Below, piece after piece: positions 40,669-51,300 of a stretch of DNA of 64,000 nucleotides. The stretch covers positions 2,232,001-2,296,000 of the forward strand of contig NZ_CP177354.1 of assembly GCF_046844695.1 (NCBI RefSeq), in the 5' to 3' direction. The notes under the pieces are model-generated. The model saw only the letters and a list, made by a program, of their open reading frames with translations, ran no database searches and was not told the origin of the DNA. The first letter of the stretch is position 1; every line of letters starts with the position of its first letter. The position numbers and the translations under genes were made by a program. This DNA comes from Pokkaliibacter plantistimulans (lineage in GTDB: Bacteria; Pseudomonadota; Gammaproteobacteria; Pseudomonadales; Balneatricaceae).

Positions 40669-41631
40669 TTACTCGAACAGTCCGCCCGTCAGCTTGTGAA
40701 ACAGACTGCGATTATTGCCATCATCGTCTGCGGCAGGTTGCTGCTCTTCAGGTTCTGCGGGTTGCTGAACTGCAGGCTGGGCCGGTGCCTCAGTGTTTGA
40801 TTTCACCAGCGTGGGTACAGGCAGCTTGGTGTCTGAAGACTGGAATACGCCCATGGTGTAACGGTCGAAGACGCTTTCCTGCTTCAGCACATCTTTGTCA
40901 TAACCGGGATAGTTCAGATCTAGCACTTCTTGTGTTGACTGAGCTAGCGTGGGTTCATTTAGCGCTTTGTAAGCCACAATCATAATTGCCAGGCCATCGG
41001 GTACGGCGGGTGTTTCCTGAAAGTTTTCCACCACATAGTTACCACGATTGGCCGCTGCCAGATACGCACCGCGCTTCAGGTAATACTGGGCGACGTGAAT
41101 TTCATAGCGAGCCAGACGGTTACGCAGGTAAACCATGCGGTTACGTGCATCTGACGCGTAGGGGCTGTTGGGATAGAGCCGTACCAGTGTGGCGAAGTCG
41201 TTGTAAGAGTCTTTCGCTGCACCGGGATCACGTTCAGTTTCATCAGTAGGCAGGAAACGGTCAATCAGGCTCTGATCTTCTTCGAACGCGGTCAGGCCGC
41301 GGAGGTAGTAGGCGTAATCCACATACTCACTATTGGGATAGACGCGGATAAAACGATCTGCGGAAGCCTGTACTTGTGCAGTCTTGCCTGAGCGGTAGTA
41401 GGCATACATCAACTCAAGCTGAGCCTGTTCAGAGTAACGACCGAACGGATAGCGGGCCTCCAGCTTTTCATACCAATCTGTAGCTTGATCCCAGAGTGCA
41501 TCGTCCAGTGATTGAGTGGCCTTCTCGTACATGACCTGTTCTGGATAGTCGGGCTCTTTCGGCTTTAAAGAAGAACAGCCCGTCAGGGTGACAGCCAACA
41601 GTGAAGCCAGCAGGAGTTTACCTTGTCGCAT
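40669..41631 (-). CDS. bamD: Outer-membrane assembly lipoprotein BamD
   Basis: A 320-aa lipoprotein of the beta-barrel assembly machine. The signal peptide ends in the lipobox LTGC-SS (Cys19). Five TPR-like repeats follow (for example ALWDQATDWYEKLEARYPFG, YYRSGKTAQVQASADRFIRVYP, GAYLAAANRGNYVVENF). The length exceeds E. coli BamD (~245) by a C-terminal Pro/Gln/Glu-rich tail (PAVQQPAEPEEQQP), which looks disordered. It is divergent from rluD, a conserved arrangement. Confidence 0.95.
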   Translation of the reverse strand: MRQGKLLLASLLAVTLTGCSSLKPKEPDYPEQVMYEKATQSLDDALWDQATDWYEKLEARYPFGRYSEQAQLELMYAYYRSGKTAQVQASADRFIRVYPNSEYVDYAYYLRGLTAFEEDQSLIDRFLPTDETERDPGAAKDSYNDFATLVRLYPNSPYASDARNRMVYLRNRLARYEIHVAQYYLKRGAYLAAANRGNYVVENFQETPAVPDGLAIMIVAYKALNEPTLAQSTQEVLDLNYPGYDKDVLKQESVFDRYTMGVFQSSDTKLPVPTLVKSNTEAPAQPAVQQPAEPEEQQPAADDDGNNRSLFHKLTGGLFE

Positions 41632-41872
41632 CGGAATACCATTGCCGCTCGTGAATACTCAAGGCGGTTATTCTAGCGGTATTCGTTCAGGTGTACAGCC
41701 TGTGTGCTGAATAACCTTGGGTGTCCCTGTATACTGGCGGTTTTCATCCCGGTGCAAAGCAACAACCGCTGACCCTGAAGTCTGGGGCAGTGATCATAGT
41801 TGCCTTGCCGGGGGAGCGTAGCCATGCAACCACAAGGCTACGCATGCATTTAGCCATGAGCACAGAGTCAAC

Positions 41873-42847
41873 ATGAGTGAAACCATTAAGCATCGACTGC
41901 AAGTCCCTATGGACAAAGGCGGGATGCGTCTTGATCAGGTCGCTGCCGAATTGTTTTCGGATTATTCCCGCGCCCGTTTGCAAACCTGGATCAAAGAAGA
42001 AGCATTAAAGGTAGACGGACGTGCCTGCAAACCCCGAGAAAAGTTGCTCGGTGGCGAATGGCTTGAGCTTGAAGCTGAGCTGGAGGCACAGGAGCGCTGG
42101 CTACCGGAGGCAATTGATCTGCCGATTGTCTACGAAGATGAGCACATCCTGATTCTGAACAAACCAGCAGGTCTGGTTGTTCACCCAGCTGCAGGGCATA
42201 GCGAAGGAACGCTGCTGAACGCACTGCTGCATCATGCTCCTGAGCTGAATGTAGTGCCCCGTGCCGGTATTGTGCATCGACTGGACAAAGATACGACCGG
42301 ACTGATGGTTGTAGCCAAGACCATTCAGGCGCAGACCGACCTGGTTGAGCAGCTGCAGGAACGCTCCATGGGACGTGAATACGAAGCAGTGGTGCAGGGT
42401 GTGATGACCGGCGGTGGTACGGTTGATGAGCACATGGGGCGTCATAGTCGTCACCGGCAAAAGATGGCTGTCGTCGCGGAAGGCAGCGGCAAGAATGCGG
42501 TAACTCATTACCGCGTGCTGGAGAAGTTCCGCGCCCACACCCACATTCGTTGCAAGCTGGAAACCGGTCGTACCCATCAGATACGTGTCCATATGGCACA
42601 TATCCACTACCCTCTGGTAGGTGATCCACTGTACGGTGGCCGTAACCGTTTACCCAAGGGCTGTACTCCTGATTTGCAGGATGCTCTGCGTCTGTTTCAG
42701 CGGCAGGCTCTGCATGCCAAGCGTCTTGAACTCTCACACCCTGCAACCGGAGAGTGGATGGAGTGGGAAGTGGAACTACCTGAAGATCTCAAGGCGCTGT
42801 TAGCTGCACTGGATGAAGACCGTCAGGGTTATGACGATTATCTTTAA
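41873..42847 (+). CDS. rluD: 23S rRNA pseudouridine synthase RluD
   Basis: A 324-aa enzyme that makes pseudouridines 1911, 1915 and 1917 in 23S rRNA helix 69. It has an N-terminal S4 RNA-binding domain (RLDQVAAELFSDYSRARLQTW) and a catalytic core with the Asp in HRLDKDTTGLMVVAK, plus KLETGRTHQIRVHMA. Length and motifs match RluD rather than RluA/RluC, and its place opposite bamD and before pgeF agrees. Confidence 0.95.
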   Translation: MSETIKHRLQVPMDKGGMRLDQVAAELFSDYSRARLQTWIKEEALKVDGRACKPREKLLGGEWLELEAELEAQERWLPEAIDLPIVYEDEHILILNKPAGLVVHPAAGHSEGTLLNALLHHAPELNVVPRAGIVHRLDKDTTGLMVVAKTIQAQTDLVEQLQERSMGREYEAVVQGVMTGGGTVDEHMGRHSRHRQKMAVVAEGSGKNAVTHYRVLEKFRAHTHIRCKLETGRTHQIRVHMAHIHYPLVGDPLYGGRNRLPKGCTPDLQDALRLFQRQALHAKRLELSHPATGEWMEWEVELPEDLKALLAALDEDRQGYDDYL

Positions 42848-42865
42848 CTGAGCTTGTATGAATGA

Positions 42866-42891
42866 TCAGGTACGGCTCAGGCTGTACCTGA
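42866..42891 (+). other. Inverted repeat between rluD and pgeF
   Basis: TCAGGTAC pairs with GTACCTGA across a 10-base loop. No T-run follows, so it is more likely an RNA processing or stability hairpin than a terminator. Confidence 0.4.
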
Positions 42892-42966
42892 ACCATCTGA
42901 GATCACTCTTCGGCAGATGTCGTCCAACAATAAAAGCGATGACCGTAAAGAGATAGGAGGTCGATC

Positions 42967-43695
42967 TTGTCATACGTCTATCCAGACTGGCCTGCTCCAG
43001 GCAATGTTAAAGCGCTGTGTACCACTCGCCTGGGAGGGCATAGCCAGGGGGCCTTCGACAGCTTCAATCTTGGTGACCATGTGGGGGATGATCCCCAGGC
43101 CGTGCATGCCAATCGTCTTCAGTTGCAGGCAGAGTTGAATCTTCAGCAGCCTCCAGCCTGGTTGGTACAGGTGCATGGTACGGATGTGGCGTGCCCTGGC
43201 GAAGCGGAGGATTATCAGGCTGATGCCAGTGTGACCCGTCATCGTGGCCAGGCGCTGGCGATCATGACAGCGGACTGTCTGCCCGTGTTGTTCTGTGATG
43301 ACAAAGGGCTGGTCGTGGCAGGTGCCCATGCTGGCTGGCGGGGGCTGTGTGCAGGCATACTGGAGGCCACCATTCAGGCCATGGCTGTCGCTCCGGTGTC
43401 GCTAATGGCTTGGCTTGGGCCAGCGATTGGACCCGCTGCATTTGAAGTGGGAGATGAGGTGCGAGAAGCCTTTATTGCCCAGCAACGAGATGCTGCCGCG
43501 GCATTTGTAGCGGGAGAGCTACCCGGGAAATGGCTGGCGGATATCTATCAACTGGCACGACTACGTCTGCGTCAGGCAGGTATTGAGCGGATATACGGCG
43601 GTGAGTATTGCACGGTCAGTCAGCCTGAACTGTTCTACTCCTACCGTCGTGACCGGCAGACCGGCCGCATGGCTTCGCTGATCTGGCTGGACTAA
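42967..43695 (+). CDS. pgeF: Peptidoglycan editing factor PgeF / laccase-domain (YfiH) protein
   Basis: A 242-aa protein of the multi-copper-polyphenol-oxidase/LACC1 family with zinc-binding motifs VQVHGTDV, ADCLPVLFCDD and VAGAHAGWRGL, and WLGPAIGPAAFEVG. Family members act as purine nucleoside phosphorylases or deaminases, and E. coli PgeF removes L-Ser-containing muropeptide errors. The start is a TTG preceded by a perfect AGGAGG at six-base spacing, which decides it. It follows rluD. Confidence 0.92.
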   Translation: MSYVYPDWPAPGNVKALCTTRLGGHSQGAFDSFNLGDHVGDDPQAVHANRLQLQAELNLQQPPAWLVQVHGTDVACPGEAEDYQADASVTRHRGQALAIMTADCLPVLFCDDKGLVVAGAHAGWRGLCAGILEATIQAMAVAPVSLMAWLGPAIGPAAFEVGDEVREAFIAQQRDAAAAFVAGELPGKWLADIYQLARLRLRQAGIERIYGGEYCTVSQPELFYSYRRDRQTGRMASLIWLD

Positions 43696-43759
43696 AAAAG
43701 AGACAGGTCTTGTCTGGTTACTACCCGTAGAGCTTTCAACCCCGCAGAGCTTTCAACAG

Positions 43760-43790
43760 AGTGCAGTGGCGGGAGTTCCGTCACTGCACT
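43760..43790. terminator. Hairpin between pgeF and the TolC-like gene
   Basis: AGTGCAGTG (43760-43768) pairs perfectly with CACTGCACT (43782-43790). It lies in the convergent gap and could serve both genes, but the T-runs are poor. AGAGCTTTCAAC is directly repeated just before it. Confidence 0.45.
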
Positions 43791-43815
43791 GGTTGTTAAT
43801 ACTTCACCCTGTCGT

Positions 43816-45375
43816 TCAGAACGACTGCAGCGGTTCCATCTTGCCTTGCTGCCAGTCCGCTTCCGTCTGATCCAGCGCCTGACTGATATCCGCGACCTTA
43901 TCCGACTTCAGCATCTTCGGCAGCGGGTCCAGACCTACAGTAGCAAACACCTGACCGTAAGCATTACGCAGTTCGGCATAGGCCAGATCCTGACGCAGAT
44001 GCGCATTGAGCGCATTCAGCTCGCCCTGGATCAGCTGCAGTTCCCCGATGCTGTTGGCCTTGTAGCGATTGCGCAGCTGATCGGCAATCTGGGTATCCAG
44101 ACCACTGAGCTCGGTGCTGGTCTTGTACTGACGCAGGGCTTCATTGTAGTTGGCACGGGCCACATAGAGCTGCGCCATGATCGCCAGTGACATGGCCTGA
44201 CGCTGCATTTTTGCTACCACCTCATTGGCTTTGGCCGCATCTCTTGCTGCCGGGCCTGAGAGCAGGTTGAACAGGTTCCAGGTGACTTTCACCCCCACAT
44301 CCGCCCAGCTCTGATTGACCAGGAAGGAGTTGCTGTCGTAATGGCCACCGGCATCGATTTCCAGCCCCGGTAACATCCGCAGCAGAGACTTGCGGGTTTC
44401 CGCGGCACTGATACGGACCTGATAATCCTGCTCACGCAGTTCAGGACGGCTGACCAGCGCCACCTCTTCCAGCTTGTTGAAATCCACGTTCAGCTGCGGA
44501 ACCGGCAGGTTGGTGTCATCCGGCACCGCCAGAGTATAGGTGGACCCCAGTGGCAGGTTCATCAGCGTGGCCAGCTCGGTCTTCGCCAGTGACAGGGCGC
44601 GGCGTTGTTCTTCCAGCTGACGCAAGGCATCCAGTAGCGCGCGCTGATAGCTCAGCGCCTCAATCGGATCACCGACCTGCTGGGCGGTCATGCGCTGACT
44701 GGTGGCGCGCGCCTCATTGACGCGATCAATCAGACTGTCGATCTTGCTCAGCAGACGCTCCGCCGCCGCGGCCCGCCAGTAGGCCGAACGCACATCCTGA
44801 ATGATGGTATGAATGACCTTGCGCTTGCGCTCCTGCGCGATCCAGCGCTGATCCGACTTCTGCTGGGCAGTCACATAACTGACGCCGAAGTCCAGCACGT
44901 TCCACACCATGGTCAGATCGGCCACATCGCGATCACTGTCCAGCGACGTGGACGGCTCCAGCGATTGCTGGCCGGTTTCCACACTGAGGCTGCTGGAGGC
45001 ACTCAGATTGCTGCGGCCGGAATAACCGGCAGCCAGTGCCATCTTCGGCAGCATATCAAAGTGCGACAGATCCAGCTGACGCTGGGCCAGCGCCTCCTCC
45101 ATCACCTTGAGCCGGGCTTCAAGGTTGTATTTGAGGGCGCGGGCCATGGCATCGTGTAGCGTGATGGGCGCTGTCACCGGCTCCTGATTAATGAACATCT
45201 GTGCCAGATCCTGCTGCACCCGCTGCTCACTCTGCACCTTGGAGATGGGCTGGCTGGTCACGGCACAGCCACTGACCAGCAGGGCGATGACACTGAGGCT
45301 GAATAACTTACGGCCATTAGACACAATGTGGCTCCTAAAGGTGTTCGTCATTGTCATGGATAGATTGCCTTTCAC
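43816..45375 (-). CDS. TolC-family outer-membrane efflux lipoprotein
   Basis: A 519-aa OEP-family protein. The N-terminus carries a signal with lipobox LLVSGC-AVT, so it is probably lipid-anchored like OprM/NodT types. Two long helical OEP repeats follow (for example LKYNLEARLKVMEEALAQRQ and its C-terminal echo DQLRNRYKANSIGELQLIQG). GTG 45375 is preceded by AGGGA in the last codons of the giant gene. ATG 45357 and ATG 45351 are alternatives. It lies four bases after the giant surface-protein stop, so it is likely the outer-membrane channel of a type I secretion system for it. Confidence 0.9.
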   Translation of the reverse strand: MKGNLSMTMTNTFRSHIVSNGRKLFSLSVIALLVSGCAVTSQPISKVQSEQRVQQDLAQMFINQEPVTAPITLHDAMARALKYNLEARLKVMEEALAQRQLDLSHFDMLPKMALAAGYSGRSNLSASSSLSVETGQQSLEPSTSLDSDRDVADLTMVWNVLDFGVSYVTAQQKSDQRWIAQERKRKVIHTIIQDVRSAYWRAAAAERLLSKIDSLIDRVNEARATSQRMTAQQVGDPIEALSYQRALLDALRQLEEQRRALSLAKTELATLMNLPLGSTYTLAVPDDTNLPVPQLNVDFNKLEEVALVSRPELREQDYQVRISAAETRKSLLRMLPGLEIDAGGHYDSNSFLVNQSWADVGVKVTWNLFNLLSGPAARDAAKANEVVAKMQRQAMSLAIMAQLYVARANYNEALRQYKTSTELSGLDTQIADQLRNRYKANSIGELQLIQGELNALNAHLRQDLAYAELRNAYGQVFATVGLDPLPKMLKSDKVADISQALDQTEADWQQGKMEPLQSF

Positions 45376-45379
45376 TGGA

Positions 45380-48300
45380 TTATCCCTGTTGTAGGCCTAA
45401 TTCGAGCAGAGCATGTTCAATGGCACTGATCCGCTGCAGTTCGTTGTCATCAAGGGCGCGTAATTGCTGATCCAGGCCGGGCGAGAACGCGGCCAGAGGG
45501 ACACCGGCACCACCGCTACCCGAAATACCTCCAGTGCCACCAAAGCCGCCGTTGTCCACATCGATATTACTCCAGCTACCGCCGGAGAAGATCTGCATGG
45601 GTGTGATGGACGGCAGGTGAATGCCCGAGAACATCCCCGCCAGGGTCGAGCTACCGCCCAGGGCGCCACCGTTGTTGAAGCTGGGGAAACTGCCCAGACT
45701 GCTGTTGAAGGAGCCAAGACCACCACCGCTACCGGACTGGAAGGTGCTGCCGATCTGCGAGGTAGAGAACCCACCGTTACCGCCATTGGTGGTACCCGAC
45801 TGGAAGATCGAGGTGACGACTGAGTTGCCACCGTTGCCACCGTTACCGCCAATGCCTCCCAGTGAGCCGTTGAACGACAGCCCACTCTGACCACCATTCC
45901 CAGAAGTATTTCCACCGGCGGGCGGTGTGGGTGACGTCGTGGGCGTTTCGGAGCCATTGGTCCGGAACTCCGGGTCGCCCCCCGTGCTGGTGGCGCGGGC
46001 CACGGTCAGCGTAAAGGTGGTGGTGGCCTGAGCACCGTCAGCATCGGTGGCGGTCACCGTAATGCTGAGGGACCCCACATTGGCGGCCGCCGGCGTACCG
46101 CTGAACAGGCCAGTTGAGGCATCAAAACTCAGCCAGCTGGGCAGGGCCGCTCCATTCGCCAGCGTGGCTGTCAGGGTCAGGCTGTCACCGGCATCCACAT
46201 CGGCAAAGGTGCCTGCAGGCAAGGTAAAGCTGAAGGCCTGATTCTGCACCGCGGACTGATTGCTGACACTGTCAGCGGTCGGAGCATCATTGGTATTAGC
46301 AACGGTCAGACTAAAACTACTGCTGACCGAAGCGCCACTGGCATCGGTAGCCGTGACCCTGATGCTCAGGCTGCCCACATCGCCGTTATCCGGGGTACCG
46401 GAGAAGGTGCCGGTGCTGGCATCAAAACTCAGCCAGCTCGGTAGCGCCGAACCGTCGGCCAGGGTGGCACTTAGAGTCAGACTGTCACCGGCATCCACAT
46501 CGGCAAAGGTGCCTGCCGGGACGGTAAAGCTGAAGCTACTGTCTTCGGTGGCACTCTGGGCACTGATCACTCCCGCAGTGGGTGCATCGTTGGTATTGGT
46601 AACGGTCAGGCTAAAGCTGCTGCTGACCGAAGCGCCACTGGTGTCAGTCGCGGTGACCCTGATGCTGATCGCACCGACATCGCCGTTATCCGGTGTGCCG
46701 GAGAAGGTGCCGGTGCTGGCATCAAAGCTCAGCCAGCTCGGTAGCGCCGAACCGTCGGCCAGGGTAGCACTCAGAGTCAGACTGTCACCGGCATCCACAT
46801 CGGCAAAGGTGCCCGCCGGGACGGTAAAGCGGAAGGCGCTGTCTTCGGTGGCACTCTGGGCACTGATCACTCCCGCAGTGGGCGCATCGTTGGTATTGGC
46901 AACGGTCAGACTAAAGCTGCTGCTCACCGAGGCACCGCTGGTATCGGTTGCCGTGACCTTGATGGTCAGACTGCCTACATCGTCATTGGTGGGCGTTCCC
47001 GAGAAGGTACGCGTGGTGGCGTTAAAGCTCAGCCAGCTGGGCAAGGCCGAACCATCGGCCAGCGTCGCGGTGTAGGTCAGGCTGTCACCGGTATCCACGT
47101 CACTGAAGGTGCCCGCCGGGACGGTAAAGCGGAAGGCGCTGTCTTCACTGGCGGCCTGATCTGCTATGCCTGCACTGGTGGGCACATCATTGGTGTTCAC
47201 GACTTTGAGTGTGAACTGGGTACTGGCCGAGGCACCGCTGGTATCGGTCGCCGTGACCTTGATGGTCAGACTGCCTACATCATCATTGGTGGGCGTACCG
47301 GAGAAGGTACCGGTGCTGGCATCAAAGCTCAGCCAGCTCGGCAGGGCCGAACCGTCCGCCAGGGTGGCGGTGTAGGTCAGGCTGTCACCGGCATCCACAT
47401 CACGGAAGGTGCCCGCCGGGACGGTAAAGCGGAAGGCGCTGTCTTCATTGGCGACCTGATCTGCTATGCCTGCACTGGTGGGCACGTCATTGGTGTTCAC
47501 GACTTTGAGTGTGAACTGGGTACTGGCCGAGGCACCGCTGGTATCGGTGGCCGTGACCCTGATGGTCAGACTGCCAACATCATCATTGGTGGGCGTACCG
47601 GAGAAGGTACCGGTGCTGGCATCAAAGCTCAGCCAGCTCGGCAGCGCCGAACCGTCCGCCAGGGTGGCGCTCAGGGTCAGACGGTCACCGGCATCGGCAT
47701 CGATGAAGGTGTCCGCCGCCAGGGTAAAGCGGAAGGTGCTGTCTTCGGTCGCAACCTGATTGGGGATGACGCCAGAGCTGGCCGCGTCATTGGTGTTGAT
47801 CACGGTCAGGCTAAAGTCGCTGCTGACAGCGGCCCCCTGGGTATCGGTCGCCGTGACTTTGATACGGATGATGCCGACATCACCGTTATCCGGCGTACCG
47901 GAGAAGGTGCCGGTGCTGGCATCAAAACTCAGCCAGGCAGGCAGGGCGGAACCGTCGGCCAGGGTGGCGCTCAGGGTTAGACGGTCACCGGCATCCACAT
48001 CAGTGAAGGTGTTCGCGGGAACTGTAAAGGTAAAGCCCGCATCTTCGGTGGCACGCTGATCACTGATCGCCCCTGCCTCAGGCGCATTGTTCACATTGGC
48101 CACGGTCAGACTAAAGGTACTGCTCACCGAGGCACCGCTGGTATCGGTGGCGGTGACCCGGATGCTGATCGCACCGACATCGCCGTTATCCGGCGTACCG
48201 GAGAAGGTACGGGTACTGGCATCAAAGCTCAGCCAGCTGGGCAGGGCCGAGCCGTCGGCCAGGGTGGCGGTGTAGGTCAGGCTGTCAGCGGCATCCACAT

Positions 48301-51300
48301 CACTGAAGGTGTTCGCGGGAACCGTAAAGGTAAAGCCCGCATCTTCGGTGGCACGCTGATCACTGATCACCCCGGCGGTCGGGGCATCGTTGGTATTGGC
48401 AATGGTCAGGGTAAAGTCAGCGCTCAGACTGACCTGATTACTGTCCATGGCGGTGACCCGGATGCTCAGGCTACCCACATCGCCGTTCTCCGGGGTACCA
48501 GAGAAGGTACCGGTGCTGGCATCGAAGCTCAGCCAGGCAGGCAATGCCGAACCGTCGGCCAGGGTGGCGGTCAGGGTACTGAGCGTCCCCAGCTCACTGA
48601 AGGTGGCCGCCGGGATAGTAAAGGTGAAGGCACTGTCTTCGGCCACCTGCTGGTCGGGAATGGTACCGGCCACGGGCGTGCTGACATCCGTAATGCTTAA
48701 CGAGAAGCTACTGCTGACGGCTGCACCGCTGCTATCGGTGGCGGTCACCCGGATCGACAGGGTGCCGACATCACCGCTGGAGGGAGTACCGGAGAAGGTA
48801 GCGGTGGCGGCATTGAAGCTCAGCCAGCCCGGCAATGCCGAACCGTCAGACAGCGTGGCACTCAGGGTCAGACGGTCACCGGCATCCACATCGCTGAAGG
48901 TGCCGGCAGGCAGGGTAAAGGTAAAGACGTTGCCTTCCTCACTCTGCTGATCAGCCAGCGCGGCCGCCGTGGGGGCATCGTTGGTATTGGTAACGGTCAG
49001 GCTAAAGCTGCTGCTGACCGAAGCGCCACTGGTGTCGGTCGCGGTGACCCTGATGCTCAGGCTGCCCACATCGCCGTTATCCGGGGTACCGGAGAAGGTA
49101 CCGGTGCTGGCATCAAAGCTCAGCCAGCTCGGCAGGGCCGAACCGTCCGCCAGGGTGGCACTCAGGGTCAGGCTGTCACCGGTATCCACATCACGGAAGG
49201 TGCCCGCCGGGACGGTAAAGCGGAAGGCGCTGTCTTCGGTGGCGCTCTGCGCACCGATGGTGCCTGCCGTAGGCGCATCGTTCACATTGGTGACGGTCAG
49301 ACTAAAGCTGCTGCTGACCGAGGCGTTGCTGCCGTCGGTGGCGGTGACTTTGATGCTGAGACTACCGACATCGCCATTGGTGGGCGTTCCCGAGAAGGTA
49401 CGCGTGGTGGCGTTAAAGCTCAGCCAGCTGGGCAGCGCCGAACCATCGGCCAGCGTCGCGGTGTAGGTCAGGCTGTCACCGGTATCCACGTCACTGAAGG
49501 TGCCCGCCGGGACGGTAAAGCGGAAGGCGCTGTCTTCACTGGCGGCCTGATCTGCTATGCCTGCACTGGTGGGCACATCATTGGTGTTCACGACTTTGAG
49601 TGTGAACTGGGTACTGGCCGAGGCACCGCTGGTATCGGTCGCCGTGACCTTGATGGTCAGACTGCCTACATCGTCATTGATGGGCGTACCGGAGAAGGTG
49701 CCGGTACTGGCATCGAAGCTCAGCCAGCTGGGCAAGGCCGAACCATCTGCCAGGGTGGCGCTCAGGGTCAGACGGTCACCGGCATCGGCATCGATGAAGG
49801 TGTCCGCCGCCAGGGTAAAGCGGAAGGTGCTGTCTTCGGTCGCCACCTGATTGGGGATGACGCCAGAGCTGGCCGCATCATTGGTGTTGATCACGGTCAG
49901 GCTAAAGTCGCTGCTGACAGCCGCCCCCTGGGTATCGGTCGCCGTGACTTTGATACGGATGACGCCGACATCACCGTTATCCGGCGTACCGGAGAAGGTG
50001 CCGGTGCTGGCATCAAAGCTCAGCCAGCTCGGTAGCGCCGAACCGTCGGCCAGGGTAGCACTCAGAGTCAGACTGTCACCGGCATCCACATCAGTGAAGG
50101 TGTTCGCGGGAACCGTAAAGGTAAAGCCCGCATCTTCGGTGGCACGCTGATCACTGATCGCCCCTGCCTCAGGCGCATTGTTCACATTGGTGACGGTCAG
50201 GGTAAAGCTACTGCTCACCGAGGCGTTGCTGCCGTCGGTCGCGGTGACCCGGATGCTGATCGCACCGACATCGCCGTTATCCGGCGTACCGGAGAAGGTA
50301 CCGGTACTGGCATCAAAGCTCAGCCAGCTGGGCAAGGCCGAGCCGTCGGCCAGGGTGGCGGTGTAGGTCAGGCTGTCAGCGGTATCCACATCACTGAAAG
50401 TGCCTGCCGGAACGGTAAAGGTGAAGCTACTGTCTTCGGTGGCGCTCTGGGCGCTGATCACCCCGGCGGTCGGCGCATCGTTGGTGTTGGCAATGGTCAG
50501 GGCAAAGTCAGCGCTCAGACTGACCTGATTACTGTCCGTGGCGGTGACCCGGATGCTCAGGCTACCCACATCACCGTTCTCCGGGGTACCGGAGAAGGTG
50601 CCGGTGCTGGCATCGAAGCTCAGCCAGCTCGGCAGGGCCGAACCGTCGGCCAGGGTGGCGGTCAGGGTACTGAGCGTCCCCAGCTCACTGAAGGTGGCCG
50701 CAGGCACGGTAAAGGTGAAGGCACTGTCTTCGGCCACCTGCTGGTCGGGAATGGTACCGGCGACGGGCGTGCTGACATCCGTAATGCTCAACGAGAAGCT
50801 GCTGCTGACGGCGGCACCGCTGCTATCGGTGGCGGTCACCCGGATCGACAGGGTGCCGACATCACCGCTGGAGGGGGTACCGGAGAAGGTAGCAGTGGCG
50901 GCATTGAAGCTCAGCCAGCTGGGCAAGGCCGAACCGTCAGACAGGGTGGCACTCAGGGTCAGACGGTCCCCGGCATCGACATCACTGAAGGTGCCGGCAG
51001 GCAGGGTAAAGGTAAAGACGTTGCCTTCCTCACTCTGCTGATCAGCCAGCGTGGCCGCCGTGGGCGCATCGTTGGTATTGGCAACGGTCAGACTAAAGCT
51101 GCTGCTGACCGAAGCGCCACTGGTGTCGGTCGCGGTGACCCTGATGCTGATCGCACCGACATCGCCGTTATCCGGGGTACCGGAGAAGGTACCGGTGCTG
51201 GCATCAAAGCTCAGCCAGCTGGGCAAGGCCGAACCGTTCGCCAGGGTGGCACTCAGGGTCAGGCTGTCACCGGCATCCACATCACTGAAGGTGCCTGCCG

